From the NCBI RefSeq assembly GCF_032854445.1, contig NC_088302.1, positions 32,397,979 to 32,461,978 of the forward strand: a stretch of 64,000 nucleotides of DNA, given 5' to 3'. Positions 11,419-23,480 of this stretch are shown one piece after another; positions within the stretch are counted from its first letter, which is position 1; every line of letters begins with the position of its first letter. This DNA comes from Liolophura sinensis (lineage: Eukaryota; Mollusca; Polyplacophora; Chitonida; Chitonidae). Below the pieces are notes generated by a model. That model was not told the DNA's origin, searched no databases, and saw only the letters and a list, made by a program, of their open reading frames with translations. The position numbers and the translations under genes are program-made.

Positions 11419-11924
11419 AGGAGGCCCCACTTAAGAGGCGTTTTATGGATTATACACTATGAATTGTTAACTTGTGGCCTAGATTGGAATCATCACATCT
11501 TACAGAGAATCCAGCAAATGGTACACACGACCAGAACTGACAACTGAATTTTTTTGTATTACTTCCCCCATAACCACAGTAGCTGTCCATTGTAATGCTA
11601 GGGTACTGATAGTTCAACCGACATTATGTTATTCTGCAGTGATGTGGTCACTGAGGTACTTAGCATAAACATGATGTCTCCTTGAAGCAGGCTGGTATCA
11701 GTCTAGGATAAAGAATGCTGCATCTATGGATTACCACGGAATCAATAATAATGAGTTTGGAAGCAATATGCAACATGGGTAATTTAGAAAACGAAGTACC
11801 GGCACTGTTCAAACTAGAGTAGAAATCGTGGTCGGTCGCTGAAAAGCTAGGGAGTAAAAGTTAAGTAATACGACAATACACAATTTTGAGTAGTTCTAGA
11901 CCAGTATAACGTCTATCAAATAGT

Positions 11925-12175
11925 AGGTATCATCACTGCATTTTTTGAACCTTATTCTACTTTAGTGTAGGTTCAATTTGCTACTATTTAAGCATTTAAA
12001 TGAACAATGGGAATAAAGCTCTAACTGAGGCAAACAAACCTGAGGCCGTATTTCCCCGGATTTGTGTGACCATTTTCCAACTATTACACAGTTGTTGTTG
12101 CTCCAGTTTTTGCTTTCCATGTTATCAGTCTCTTTTATTTAAATCTAAATATAATGCAGTGTTATTCTAAAGCAA
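11925..12175 (+). repeat. rep-A copy
   Basis: Contains ATCACTGCATTTTTT, TTGCTACTATTTAAGCATTTA, GAATAAAGC..CTAACTGAGG, GAGGCCGTATTTC and CTATTACACAGTTGTTG, in the same order as elsewhere. Confidence 0.75.
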
Positions 12176-12358
12176 ATTAATTGGGACATTAGTCCAGGCT
12201 AGCGTTAATACCCATCTTAACCGGTAATACGCTTTTGAACAACTAGACCCAGGATATCATCTTACAGGATGAGCTCTAACAGTAGAATTCTGTCATCATA
12301 GATCATTTCAAAGCGGTGTGGAAACCGATAGGGACATGCAGCCGAGTCATATACTTAC

Positions 12359-12513
12359 CTCCCTTAAAAGTATGGCTCATACTCTGTAAAACTGTTCCAT
12401 TATCCACAAGTCGAATCTGGACAAAGACGTCTTCGTTAAAGTCACTCAGTAAGATACACACGGATTCCGTGCCTCCCATCTGAAGCTTGGCTGGTGCCGT
12501 AAAGATGTAGTTT
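12359..12513 (-). CDS. TEP/CD109-like exon 2: start of MG1
   Basis: After the acceptor ...CACATTACCAG the frame gives NYIFTAPAKLQMGGTESVC, the usual opening of MG1 in TEPs ('Y.VTAP..L..G..E.VC'). It continues with an NGT sequon and ends HTFKGG at donor GAG|GTAAGT. Length 155 nt fits a 1-base entry and a 1-base exit. Confidence 0.9.
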
Positions 12514-13189
12514 CTGGTAATGTGTGGAAGTGTAAGCGGTAAAATTAAACCTGTGCGAAACAAATTTTACAGGAATAGGGATAACCTGAGCAAAGATAAT
12601 ATCGCTGAACAAGAGAAAAATATAATAACATAATATTTGAGAATATTTTGAGAAGTCATGTTCAAGGTTGAAATTTGTTAAGAGTTGATGACTGTCATTA
12701 TTGCATCCTGCCACAATATATATGGGCGCATTTTGCGAAGATAATCTCAACGTAGATGCAGCTATATAGCGAAGATAAAGATCACAACAACGATTTTTAC
12801 ACATGCTGCGGGCGACTAAAGCTGACATACAGTTATCAGTGGCGACAAGTATAATGATAATAATAATAATAAGACTTGAATTTTGAACTGGTAAGAGTAA
12901 AACTGATTTAAACACATCATATTTTCGCCATTAAAAGAGCGTAATTAGTGCGTGTCTTATCCCTCAAAACAATGCTGTAACGAAAAAAAAAATACGGGTA
13001 CTCATCGATGGTCCATGTCATTTAGGAACATTAAAATATCTATCGATTTCTGCTTTGAATTGATGACATGAAAGATGATATTTTGAAACCAAGCGATGAA
13101 TCTTCCAATACATTATTGTATATTGTATACAGGAGAGATTTACCAAATGTCTATACGAACACTTTTTGGGGACTCTTCCACTTTTCATC

Positions 13190-13445
13190 CTAAAATCTAA
13201 AAGACTACAGCCCAGGGAGCAGCGATGACAGTGTGATAGTTGGTAAATGGTCACATGTAACGGTGACCGGTTAAATACAGCGTCCTGGCTACCATGCCAC
13301 TTTACCCCAGTTAGAGTTTTCTAATTGTTCGTGTTAATGCTTAACAGTAGCAACGTTCCCCGCCGACAGCACCAGGGTTTAAGCAGAATTAGGTATAAAA
13401 GGGCAGAGATGTTAACTGCAATTAAGTCACTGGAGGAGACATAAT
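13190..13445 (-). repeat. rep-A copy (minus)
   Basis: On the plus strand it reads GAGCAGCGATGACAGTGTGATAG, GTTGGTAAATGGTC, GCACCAGGGTTTAAGCAGAA and GTTAACTGCAATTAA, the reverse complement of rep-A landmarks in the right order. Confidence 0.75.
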
Positions 13446-13873
13446 AACAAACTCCTAAACTGCAATCGATAGTACAGTAAAGAGATTCATTGTTCAGAAA
13501 CATACTGGTAGAGTTTAAGCCCCCAGCCTATCGGTCACTTACATTTTGTTACATTTTGTTACATATCTATTAATCCGATACCTGCCCTTGACTCTAGGAT
13601 TGCCGTTATTACGTTCAACGCACAGTCATTTACTGTGTGGTCAAATCGTGAGAACAGTGAGTAGGCTTGTAATTTAAGACTATGAGTGAAAACGAATAAA
13701 ATATCTGGGTCGTTTCTTCTCAAGGATATATCTTTATACTCTTGAAACATATATTCACTGTTGTTACTCTGTTAACAAACCACACGACTTATCCTACAAT
13801 AAAGAAATTGGATATCTTAAGTTTTTCGCATTCGATATCTGTCAAATGTTAAGCTGCTGAGAATGTTGAAATC

Positions 13874-14160
13874 TATGCGTCGAAACAGACATTCGTATAC
13901 CATCTGTTAACCAAGATAGACGTCCCGGGTCAATAATCACAAGGCAAATACTGCAAAACAACTTTTAACACCAAAAACAACTTTTTAAGACAGCACTAGT
14001 ATATAAAGTACGGAAATAGGACGGAATCATGCAAAGGGAAGCAGTCAACAGTTTTCAGTAATGTTGAAAAGACGCAAGGTATGTTCTAGGCGACTGAGTG
14101 AAATCAGTATTGAAACCGTGTACCATGCTAGAGTATAAGTTGTCGATAACAAAATATGTA
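13874..14160 (+). repeat. rep-B copy
   Basis: About 280 bases homologous to 36118-36375: shared CGAAACAGACATTCGTATACCA, AAAGTACG.AAA, AAGACGCAAGGTAT and TTCTAGGCGACTGAGTGAAA, in the same order. Confidence 0.75.
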
Positions 14161-16431
14161 TCTCAATTGCGCTTTGATTGCAACTGTTAATCGATCCAAC
14201 GTATGAAAATGCTTTTCACTTCTATGCGCAACCAATATGATCTCTAGTTTATTGAAGGAATCTTTCCATCGACTGCACACTGACATATGAATCGTCTGGT
14301 TCGTAAATGTCTCGATTAAAGTGCGAACGTACACGCCAACTGCATGACCCAATTGCACGCGACCTCATATGTATGTATAAAGTGATATCCTGTGTGTTTG
14401 TTTCTTTATGACATATCCGGTCATCGGTTGTGTATGGACAATATTTACTGTTACAATCTTGAATAGAATTCGTTCCTCCATCCACGGTTTCCTGACCTGT
14501 GGTCAAATCATGTGACTTGACCAATTCATAAGGCGAGAGTTCGGGTGAAACTTGGAAGATCAGATTTCCGGGGGGTCGTTGGCCGACTATAGGACGATGC
14601 AATCTGGAGACAGACTGCCGAGGTCAATGGCAGTGTCACCTCAGCCGTTAGTAAAACTGTTCCATGTTTAAGGTCAGTTCACATACATTTGATCTGCACA
14701 TCACATACCGTATATTAGCTCAAGTCTGTCATTTAGAAAACGAGACGGAGCCGGTTGGAAACCTTACACTAGCATGTAAGCGTAAATCTAGGACATCAGT
14801 AAATTTTGGGACAAGTAAAATGTGTTATCGTTAAAGGGAAGAGAAAAGATGACGTAAAGGAGATGCCACTGGAAGTGCCATGCTAAACTGTGCCCAGATC
14901 TACTTCAATTTATTTTTCAGAGATTTAAAAGAGAATTTATAATTGTATAAAATACGGCGATCCTTTCGGACCAAATGTAACTGATATGACGTCGCATTAG
15001 TTTCTTCACTAAATTTTTCCTTCTTTTTGTACGGAACATCTTATAGATAGTTCATTTATGTGTAATTGTCTTTGGTTATCTTACATAGGACCATTGTGAT
15101 AAGTTTTAATGAATTATCATTTGCCAAACTAATGTCACAACCCTGTGGAAAGTATGGTCTCAACAACCAACCTTATTGTAACAAAAATGTTTCTAATTAC
15201 TGATACAGTTATCTACTGCCTTTCGTTTGACGCACAAAATATTTTTCATTTTGAATACACTTCAAGGGAGACGTGTTAACCTTGCATTCGTCCACGAAAC
15301 ACCCAATTTTTTCGCCTTTTTCAGTTTTTATTACAGTCTGGGTTTTCTGAGCAATCAATCACTTCAGTGTTAAACCATGGCATTAGGTTGAACATTTTGT
15401 GATATGCGACATAGCGGAAGTCCGTCTATGAACACCACAATAAAAATTAGCTTGGCGCCCTTATACATGTGTACATGGGGCCGGCTGCACAAAGCCAGTT
15501 TTGAAAAGTCAAAATTTGAAATAGGATTTTACAGCTCCTGGGCCCCAAATATTAACATTTTGACACCCCACCGTTGTTATCTTAAGACAAATATGTCAAA
15601 ATTTCAACTTCAAGCGCCAAAAACGAAGCATTCTGAAAACGGTTCAAATTTTGACTTTAGTCAGAAATGGCTTTGTGGAATCATCCACTTGTGTTTTGTC
15701 GATCAGTTGCCAAATATAACTCGATATAAAGCCTAAGTTTCTTTAAATCTGAATGGTATTAAAATGTCGTGGTCATGTTGACTCTCTGAACTGGGTCACG
15801 TGTGTCAAATGTATACTGACATAATACAATCAAACAGAAAACACCTATTATTAATCTCTACTCTCAATAGCTGCGACATCCTGCACCAAAATTGATGTCG
15901 TCTTTCAATTAGGCCCTTCGTGAAGTCAACTGCATATGCTAAAGATAGGATGTGACAAACCGATAGATCGACCTGCTGACAGACAGAACGTCTCATATAA
16001 GCTGCTTGTCGCAGCAAACGTTTTAAAAAAAAAGCAAGTTCGCAATAACTACAACTACAACATCACACAAAAAAAGCCATGTAACCTTGCACAAGGACCT
16101 TCCTTATGCAAACTGATCATGTTTAAAGCTAGGATGGGTTGACGACAGACAGAGCGACTCATAAAGCTGCCTTATCGCGGCTAACGTTTTGACCAATAGC
16201 AAACTCGCAAAGCTACAACATTCCGCAAAAATCGATGTCTTCTTGCACACAGGACCCTCGTTAAATGAATTGTCTATGTTAAAAGATAGGATGTCAATTT
16301 GTCAATTTGATCGGTCGACCATCAGACTGACCGATCGACCGACTGACGGCCAGAGAGATAGAGCGACCTAGGTAGACAAATATTTTCTCGTGCCATCTTT
16401 AACTTTAACGAAAAGCGTTTATATGACTTAC

Positions 16432-16496
16432 CCATCGGATTCAACCTGAGTAGATGCCAAAAGTACTATCAAGACGGACGTCACCGCCCATTTCAT
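16432..16496 (-). CDS. TEP/CD109-like exon 1: start codon and signal peptide
   Basis: Minus-strand ATG at 16496 opens MKWAVTSVLIVLLASTQ, a short basic start and a hydrophobic stretch typical of a signal peptide, ending ...ESDG. The donor reads GATGG|GTAAGT and leaves two bases of a Gly codon. These are completed by the A at the start of exon 2, giving a smooth join into the mature N terminus. Confidence 0.85.
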
Positions 16497-16740
16497 GATG
16501 ATGCTTTAAGAGTGGAAAACTGTCGAAAGGGGTGAAAAATACTAAAAAGATGCTGCTGCCTCTAGTGGACGTGGTTCGCTCTTTGAGATTCCTTATCGAG
16601 AGAGAGAGAGAGAGAGGATATGTTCCCGATATAAGACACGTCGACGTCTCCCAGACCCTGCCAAGTACACAGGTCACGTGGCGGATAAGTAGGTCGAAGG
16701 AAAAACAACCCCTAGATCCAGGCTTCTCCACCCACGGGGA
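16497..16740 (-). promoter_or_regulatory. Probable promoter/5' leader of the TEP-like gene
   Basis: The sequence just upstream of the signal-peptide ATG holds a weak TATA-like word on the minus strand (CTTATATC, 16628-16635), a palindromic E-box CACGTG (16675-16680) and a (GA)n run (16598-16617). No transcription start can be fixed from sequence alone. Confidence 0.3.
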
Positions 16741-18300
16741 TTAATGCTTAATCCAAGCCGGCTCAACGAACGACAAATGTGTAAGGATCACATGAGGTAT
16801 ACTTTGATTACAACTTCGGCAAACAAGGACACTTCCGTGAAGAAACGGACCGGGATCTATGGTGTACCTCACGGGTGCAAATCAGTGTTAACCACTCACG
16901 GCGGATGAAGTTGTTTAACTTAAAACGTTGTGTAAGAAACCAAAAGCAAATACAAAACAAAAATAATAATAATAATGGCGATGATGATAAAAATAAAAAT
17001 GATGATGATCAAAAAAAAAAAAAAAGAAAAGAAAAACCCTCCCCCAAACAAACAACAAAACAACGAAAATAAAAAACAGAACATTCATTACTTCTCTGGA
17101 TGTCTCTACAATATAATTAAGTAAGACGTGTAGCATAAATAGAAAAGCCAGAGTAATGGCAAATGGTCAAACGTAACCGATGAAATACAATCTCTTGTCA
17201 ATTTACCTCGGTGACGATGCATAAATAGTAGCGAATTGCACCCCTCCTCCCCCCCGCCTCCTAGTCTAGTACTATGCCTTCAGCAAAGGTCATGTGTTGT
17301 ACTCATGTCGGTGTGATATAAATCTAACATTCATTTACTCTGCTGATAATGCTGATAATTAATCCATTCTGTATTCATGTTTAATAGTACGTGTACATAA
17401 AGGAGAGGCAGTTATCAGAGTTATATCTATTTAGGGCGTCTTACGCAACTGACTGAATGATCGGACTCGCTGCATATGTTGATAATGTGGATTACCGACT
17501 TGTGCCCATATGACCCCCTCATTTGAAATGGTCACGCCTCGTTAAACCTATAGTTGATTGGAACGAGCACCTGTTGCCAAGATAAAACAAGCTGTGTATC
17601 CAAGCTGAAGCCATTGCCGGACATCTACGTACAATTCCTTGTCATCACATTAATTAATGAGATAGCTTGTCATGCCAAACGACAGTGCGTATAATTTTTT
17701 CAACTTTTAGGTAACAAAAAATATCTCAATCGTCCCCTGTGCAGAAAAAAATGTGCTCTAAAACAGTAAAAGTGAATAATACTCAATTTGCTGTTTGTAA
17801 ATATGGTTCAGTTTTGTTTGGAATCATAAAACACGCCAAGCGTACGATCTTTGTATGAATCTGTAGCATGCCTTGGGCTGTATATGCAATGCTTGTCATA
17901 CGGGTGAGGTCCATAATAGACTATGTTGATTTTAACTCTAGCTATAAAATTTTCCAAAAAACGAACAGAAATCAAACCATTCGTGTGTAATAGACAGATA
18001 ATTACTTCTCAAAATATACAGATGTACACTTATATGAAATATTTATGTGTGAGGACAAGTTGGTATTATTAGAAAAAAACTTCTCATGAAAATTAAAAGA
18101 CTGAATTCTGTATCACTGACATTAGGGTGACCTCTACTAAAGATGACTGCTAAGTCCCTGTATTGTTCTTCATGGTTTAGTCATATCATCATGCCAGCAA
18201 GGAAAAAGCTACACTGATGCATGTAAAGCCTTCCAATTTTTTGAATCAGACTACATTTATGTTATAACTTTAAAACTGTTCTTCAAGTGGTACATGTATA
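16741..18300. other. Intergenic, no gene seen
   Basis: Upstream of the TEP-like gene. Contains a rep-A fragment (17150-17250) and A-rich simple sequence near 16960-17070. The Asn/Lys- or Phe-rich frames there are low-complexity artefacts. Confidence 0.55.
17150..17250 (-). repeat. rep-A fragment (minus)
   Basis: Matches the reverse complement of the rep-A middle: GGCAAATGGTCAAACGTAACC, GAAATACAATCTCTTGTCAA, TTTACCTC. Confidence 0.75.
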
Positions 18301-18305
18301 TACAT

Positions 18306-18370
18306 TTAGTCTAGCGACAATTGGATTCGAACCCGCAGTGTTAAAGGTCAGAGGTCGGCTGCGACGAGAA
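18306..18370 (+). repeat. tRNA-like SINE head fragment (family 3)
   Basis: GGATTCGAACCCGC is a B-box-like word, as in other family 3 copies. There is no intact tRNA cloverleaf. Confidence 0.35.
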
Positions 18371-18424
18371 AAACGGTAAACAAAGTGCGTCTTTTCTTCT
18401 GCTTTGAATTATTTATTGGGAAGA

Positions 18425-18665
18425 AGGGTTTCCATGACTGAGGTGGTCAGCGAGCAAGCGCGGCACAATGCTTCAAAAGCCTCCCACCAATGCGGGCATT
18501 GTGAATTCAAGTCTAGCTCATGTTGGCTTCCTCTCCGACCGTACGTGGGAAGGTCTTCCGCCAACCAACAGATGGTTGTGGGTTTCTTACGAGCTCTGTC
18601 CGGTTTCCTCCCACTGTCGTATAAGGGAAATATTCCCGAGTACGGCGTAAAAGAAATAAATTTAT
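18425..18665 (+). mobile_element. SINE family 1 copy with internal deletion
   Basis: Head-to-tail on the plus strand. It lacks the CATAATGCTGGCCGC stretch of the core but keeps GTCGTATAAGGGAAATATTC and the GAGTACGGCGTAAAA end. Confidence 0.88.
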
Positions 18666-18719
18666 TGAAAAGTTTCCATAGTTGTCTCCCCTGGCATATT
18701 CCCAAAGTTGAAATTTAGG

Positions 18720-21165
18720 TTACGATCGCATTAAGCACGAAAGCACGGTCATCGTGTCCCAGTTGTTCAAAAGTGTATTAGCTAATTCTGTTATTAAATC
18801 ATATTTCATAATTAAATTTTTAGCCAAACTCAGCAGCCAATGCCGTTCTCCAAATTTAAAGTATAACAGCATCAGTTTTAGTTCATATTTAATATTATAT
18901 TTTACAATTGTTTGTAGGATAAGAACAAGATTGAATTGAAGATTGAAGATTGACTTGGCTTAAACCTAAATCTGGTATTAAGTCTTAAACCAGTTTTGAG
19001 CAACCGGGCTCATGTTACTGCTGGATGTGCAGTCCTAGCATTTCACAACCTTCGTAACCTCCAGGGAAAAGGATAGTAAAATCTCTATCAATATCTAGAT
19101 AAATATCAAATATGTGTAAAACAACAGTACAGAAATTTGTATAAACTATATATATTCACAGATTGACCGCAAAAACTGATGGACCTTTTAACATTTAATT
19201 AAAATATACTTGCTGCTGATAAGAGTCTGTAACAATTTTCTGTCGTGTTTAAATCAAGTTTTAGGTCAGTGGCTTTCACTTTTCAAATGTGCCATTAATG
19301 TGCTTTAATTTGCCATTTTGTTGACACGACACAAAACAAATTGTGCCTAATCGATAATGAAACCTATACACATATAATTTCAGTGCATTCTGAATCGCTT
19401 TCTCCTTATCGGGAGAGAGTTATGCCACAGAATGATGATTATACCCGCATATGTAAGCTAGTCCTCTTAGTGATACAATTAACAGGTCTTTTACACGAGA
19501 ATCTACGCTTATGTCTGATTTTTTTTATGTCTGAAGGACCCCTTGCAACTGTATGGGAAATCGTTCCACGGTCGCACAGGTTGATTGCCAACCTGCTCAC
19601 CGTGACAGATCGTTTGCAAAATGACACAAGGACTTCCCCGGTATGCAGTTGAATTTGTTATATTACAGGTGTAGCCGATGACATAGATCACGGTATAATA
19701 TTCGTTGCTAACCATCAGCCTACTGTATACATTAAATGCATATGATAAACCCACGACCATCCGCAGGTGGCTGGAAGACCTTCCCACTTATGGCCGGAGA
19801 TAAACTTATCTAAGATGTAGCCTGACGATATTTGAAGAAATATGAAAAAAGAATTTCTTGTGAGGTTCAAATTAATCCATCACCTCACTTTGTTAAACAC
19901 TAATAAGTGTGGAATTATCGGAGTAGTGCTCGTTATCCTTATCGACACAGCGGTTTAAAGGGAAGTATTTTAGCGCTGGACCAATGTGGATAATGCGCAG
20001 GAAGCCATGGAATATTACGGTGATTGTAGAGTTCCCCTGAACTTCCAAAGCCCTTCTTTTTTTTCGATTTATAAAAATATGATTTCGTGAGCGAACACGG
20101 TTCTTTGTTATAGCTTGCAATTCCCAAATTAGGCACCAAATATTAGGAAATGACTTTGGTTCACGCCATCATACAAAACGCCATAAAATATCAAAATCTG
20201 CTTTGGACCCTATTTTTGTCTTTTGATGAAACAAAAAATATAAATCCCATCATTCCAATTATTCACACCCACCTGTAACACCTTCAGTAATTGTACTTCA
20301 TATTCAAGTAAGTTTTACTTTTTTCTGCATGAAGAAAATTACATCTTACTGCTGCATCGTAGTGGGAGGTTTTCCTATCTAGGACAAGGGTCCTTTTATT
20401 ATCGATAATAGACATCTATTTGTTTTAAGTGACACCATAAATCAGGTGTCACTTGCATGGTAATGTCCACAACCTTAGGCATACAGCATAATCCATTCAT
20501 TCAAGGTTCGCGACAGAAACGTTCACCTCTAATCTGGAAAAGTTTCGCTACCTCAGATTATCTATCTTTACGATACTTATCTTTTACATTGTGGGATAGA
20601 TTTTAAGGCATTGCATAATCTACAAATGTCTGTACATACTTATTATATACACTGGGTGAAAAGCCCGAGATTAACTGCTTCCAAAAAGTAACGGCCTTTT
20701 TGGAACGTGTTTTTTTTTTGTAGAAAAAAAAAATCAAAAATCAACAATCGCGCAGCTTTAGCGGTGTATTTTTTTGGCGCTGAAAATATGCCACAATTTA
20801 TCACACACCAAACCCGCCTTAGCGACTTAACGGAACGCCGACAGTTTATATCTGGCAGATAGCCTAAAAGGCCACCGAAAGCTATTCGCCCAGATACAAT
20901 CGGTAGTATATACAGTTCACCCCATCATTTCATTTAAGCGATAGGCATCTGTTATAGGCAAATCACTATTGTAACAGCAATCACCTCCCCCCCCCAAAAG
21001 AAACAAAAAAACCCAAAAAACAATAGCATACGCAATGACAGCAACAGCAAAGTGAGTAGAAAATTCATCCGTATAACAAAACCTGGGCGACGCCATGGAA
21101 ACGGATTTATGATTGAGTGGAAAGTTTATTGTTTGACATCTAACTATGCACGTGCCACTTTTACC
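18720..21165. other. Intergenic, no gene seen
   Basis: AT-rich sequence with only the SINE fragment at 19746. No frame here resembles a known protein. Confidence 0.55.
19746..19800 (-). mobile_element. SINE family 1 core fragment
   Basis: Only AACCCACGACCATCCGCAGG through CTTCCCACTTATGGCCGGAG survives, with no tail or head. Confidence 0.8.
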
Positions 21166-21169
21166 TCCC

Positions 21170-21548
21170 TGTCTGAGGTAAGTTGACAAGAGGCCATATT
21201 TCACCGGGTACTTCTGACAGTTTGGCAGCTATCACACTGTTGTCGCTGCTCTGGTCTTACTCTCTACGTTTTTAATTATATTGTGTTCTTGCATAAACCA
21301 GGATTCTGCTGGTGGACTAAGCATCCCCGAGGCCTGGTCCCTTTGCATTGTTTTAATGTGATTGTATGTTAAATGTGATGACAACACAGTATTTTGAGTA
21401 ATTCTAGGCTAGTGACGTCTAATAAATTGCAATTAACATCTCTGTAAATTTTTTTTTCACCTAATTTTGCTTAAGCCGTGGTGCTAGGTGGCGTGTAAAT
21501 TGCTACTATTTATGCATTTACATGAACAGTTAGAATAAAACATAAATT
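21170..21548 (+). repeat. rep-A copy, left part (split by a SINE)
   Basis: One of the best copies: TTGACAAGAGGCCATATTTC, GCTATCACACTGTTGTCGC, CATAAACCAGGATTCTGCTG, GTATGTTAAATGTGATGACA and GTGACGTCTAATAAATTGCA. The SINE at 21549 interrupts it and it resumes at 21817. Confidence 0.88.
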
Positions 21549-21816
21549 TATTTATTTATTTATTTGATTGATTTTTTACGCCGTACTCAAGAATATTTCA
21601 CTTATACGACGGCGGCCAGCATTATGGTGGGAGGAAACCGGGCAGAGCCCGGGGGAAACCCACGACCATCCGCAGGTTGCTGGAAGACCTTCCCACTTAC
21701 GACCGGAGAGGAAGCAAGCATGAGCTGGACTTGAACTCACAGCGACCGCATTGGTGAGAGGCTTCTGGGTCATTACGCTGCGCTAGCGCGCTAACCGACT
21801 GAGCCACGGAGGCCCC
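21549..21816 (-). mobile_element. SINE family 1, full length, nested in rep-A
   Basis: Intact and close to consensus, flanked by TAAAACATAAATT at 21536-21548 and 21817-21829. Its insertion into rep-A shows that rep-A is the older of the two. Confidence 0.96.
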
Positions 21817-21945
21817 TAAAACATAAATTGACAAGAGAGCGTATTTCACCGGTTAGATGTGATCATTTGCCAGCTATCACACTATCGTCGTTGCTCTGGT
21901 CCTACTCTTTGTACTGTAGGCCTTAATTATATTCTGTTTCTCTCC
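21817..21945 (+). repeat. rep-A copy, right part
   Basis: Continues as ATTGACAAGAGAGCGTATTTC, CATTTGCCAGCTATCACACT and CTTAATTATATTCTG. Since these words already occur in the left part, rep-A is arranged head-to-tail here. Confidence 0.85.
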
Positions 21946-21947
21946 AT

Positions 21948-22151
21948 ATGATGGAGTTCCTCGACGCTACATTTAAAGATATTCCACACACGGCTAACGA
22001 CAAGTACCTCCATTCCTCCCTCTCTCCCCCTCACCTCCGCGAAACCTGTCCCATAGTGAATTACCTGTATAATAGTACAGTGACCCAGAACCATAAGGCT
22101 CTGAAAATGTCGAGCTGTGAGCACTTTAAAGCTTTTGTTAACAGCAAGGAG
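21948..22151 (+). CDS. Orphan exon-like open frame, unknown
   Basis: I do not recognise this. An open frame from ATG at 21948 runs 68 codons to a consensus donor AAGGAG|GTAAGC, with protein-like composition (FLDATFKDIPHTANDKYLHS, then LRETCPIVNYLYNSTV) and several cysteines. A pyrimidine tract and AG just before FLD could make it an internal exon. The reverse strand is also open, so coding is not proven. It may belong to a decayed mobile element, as it sits between two rep-A copies. Confidence 0.3.
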
Positions 22152-22306
22152 GTAAGCTTGTACCCATACTGTAACAAATCTTGCGATGAGTTCAAATCCA
22201 TATGGAGTGAAGTTGTTCTCCTGTTCTTGTGGCATGTTATGAACATATGCCACCTTTCTCTTTTCGCAGTTTTTATGTGAATTTGCTAAAAAAAGGGGAA
22301 AAAATA

Positions 22307-22453
22307 CATGTATAATATCAACAAACGGAAGAGGTTAAATAAGGACAAACATTTGTTTTCAATTTTTGACCCTGTTGTTAGCAAAATCACACACAGGTAC
22401 AAAAACGTCAATCGTGAACATGTTGAAGAGGTTTCCATTCTCAATGCATGAGT
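22307..22453 (+). pseudogene. Protein-like frame, possibly part of the same decayed element
   Basis: After ATG at 22307 the frame reads MYNINKRKRLNKDKHLFSIF, then DPVVSKITHRYKNVNREHVE, ending ...SILNA and a stop near 22452. It is basic and protein-like but unrecognised. Further short protein-like runs (for example IIKSIPPDDIMDDGDI near 22812) carry stops, suggesting decay. Confidence 0.25.
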
Positions 22454-23184
22454 ATTTTTTCTTTATTTCATAGGTCATAGCATAACACAAAGCATATATG
22501 CACAACTAAATACTTAAACCTTTGTCTGTATTTTAGCTGATTTTTTTTTAATGAAATTATGCAGTTATCTGCATGAAACATATAATAGACGAAGGACAAA
22601 GGAGGCCACCCCCCCAGCAATAGACGACTGGATAAGTTGCACTGTGGCACATGTTACCCTTTGTTGACAGCCATAGGTGTTCTCTCCGATGAAACCCTCT
22701 GATTTTCAGGACCAGATGTCTTCTGTTGATATTGATTTTGTCGACAGTCGAGATTGGTATTGAAATCATACAAATCAGGAAAAAAAACTGTTTCCCCAGG
22801 ACAATGTAATTATTAAGTCTATTCCTCCTGATGATATCATGGACGATGGAGACATTTGAAGTGTTTGTCTTGCTTACAATCGCCCGAATTGTCATGACAA
22901 AACATCACTGGCGGCTATATATATCTATACAGGTACTATCAAGCTTGCATTTGTCGTCGATGCAGACAAATTGCATTACGCGACAAGGCTCGTAAAACAA
23001 ATGTGTTATATTGAACTCTACTGTGGGTAAAGGTCTAACCAACAACGTCATATAAAATTCCGTGTAATACTTAGATCGTTTGCTGTGTTATTGCGTCTCC
23101 TCATTTCATATTATATAGGCCAAGGTGAATCAATAAGGCCAAAGTGGCAGAGAGTGTCAAACGTTCAAGTATAACAAAATAATG

Positions 23185-23480
23185 TTATTGTATGTTAAAT
23201 GTGATGACTACACAGTAATTTGAGTAATTCCGATCCAGTGACGTCTAATAAATTGCAATTAACATCACTGCATTTCTTTTTACCTAATTCTGCTTTTACC
23301 ATGGTGCTTAGGGGCGTGTAATTTGATATACTAATTATGCATTTACATCAACAATTGGAATAAAACCCTAACTGAAGTAAATTGTAAGAGGCCGTATTTC
23401 ACCGGTACGGTCAGCTCTTACACTGTCGTCGCTGCTCTGGATTTTCTCTCGATGCTGTACGCCTTAATTATTGTAATTGA
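23185..23480 (+). repeat. rep-A copy
   Basis: Clean copy: TTGTATGTTAAATGTGATGA, GTGACGTCTAATAAATTGCA, AATAAAACCCTAACTGAAG, GAGGCCGTATTTCACCGG and CACTGTCGTCGCTGCTCTGG. It lies upstream of the retroelement at 23931. Confidence 0.9.

Larger units (their letters stand above)
12514..16431. other. TEP-like intron 1, mostly unassigned
   Basis: A 3.9-kb intron between the signal-peptide exon and exon 2. Apart from rep-A, rep-B and an (ATA)n run near 12853 I see no gene. A 110-codon plus-strand frame at 15404-15736 matches nothing I know. Confidence 0.6.
1..16496 (-). other. Gene: CD109/TEP-type thioester-containing protein (A2M superfamily), 5' part
   Basis: Twelve coding exons on the minus strand join into one open frame of about 481 residues, and the gene runs off the left edge. 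Every junction has an AG acceptor, a GT donor and matching phase. Order: signal peptide (1-20), then macroglobulin-type beta domains. Hallmarks are 'FLQTDKPLYKPGQ' (128-140), 'EEYVLPKYEVTV' and 'CAKYTYGKPVKG', close to CD109, TEPs and A2M, plus 'WYSPSNSF' in the last visible exon. Five N-glycosylation sequons (NGT, NGT, NGT, NAS, NFT) fit a secreted or GPI-anchored protein. In this family the protein traps proteases or tags microbes through a thioester; that region and the bait region are not in the window, so an active thioester cannot be judged. CD109/TEP is preferred over C3 because of the cleanly CD109-like MG2-MG3 spacing. Introns are full of SINEs and minisatellites. Confidence 0.93.

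Noticed and set aside
12530-12551. Alternative acceptor CGCACAG upstream of TEP-like exon 2
   Set aside because: It would put the MG1 sequence out of frame with the signal-peptide exon. The acceptor at 12514 gives the correct phase.
15404-15736. 110-codon plus-strand frame in TEP-like intron 1
   Set aside because: No recognised family and no splice or start context that stands out; treated as chance.
16915-17136. Phe/His/Tyr-rich minus frame and Asn/Lys-rich plus frame
   Set aside because: Low-complexity A-rich DNA; no conserved motif.
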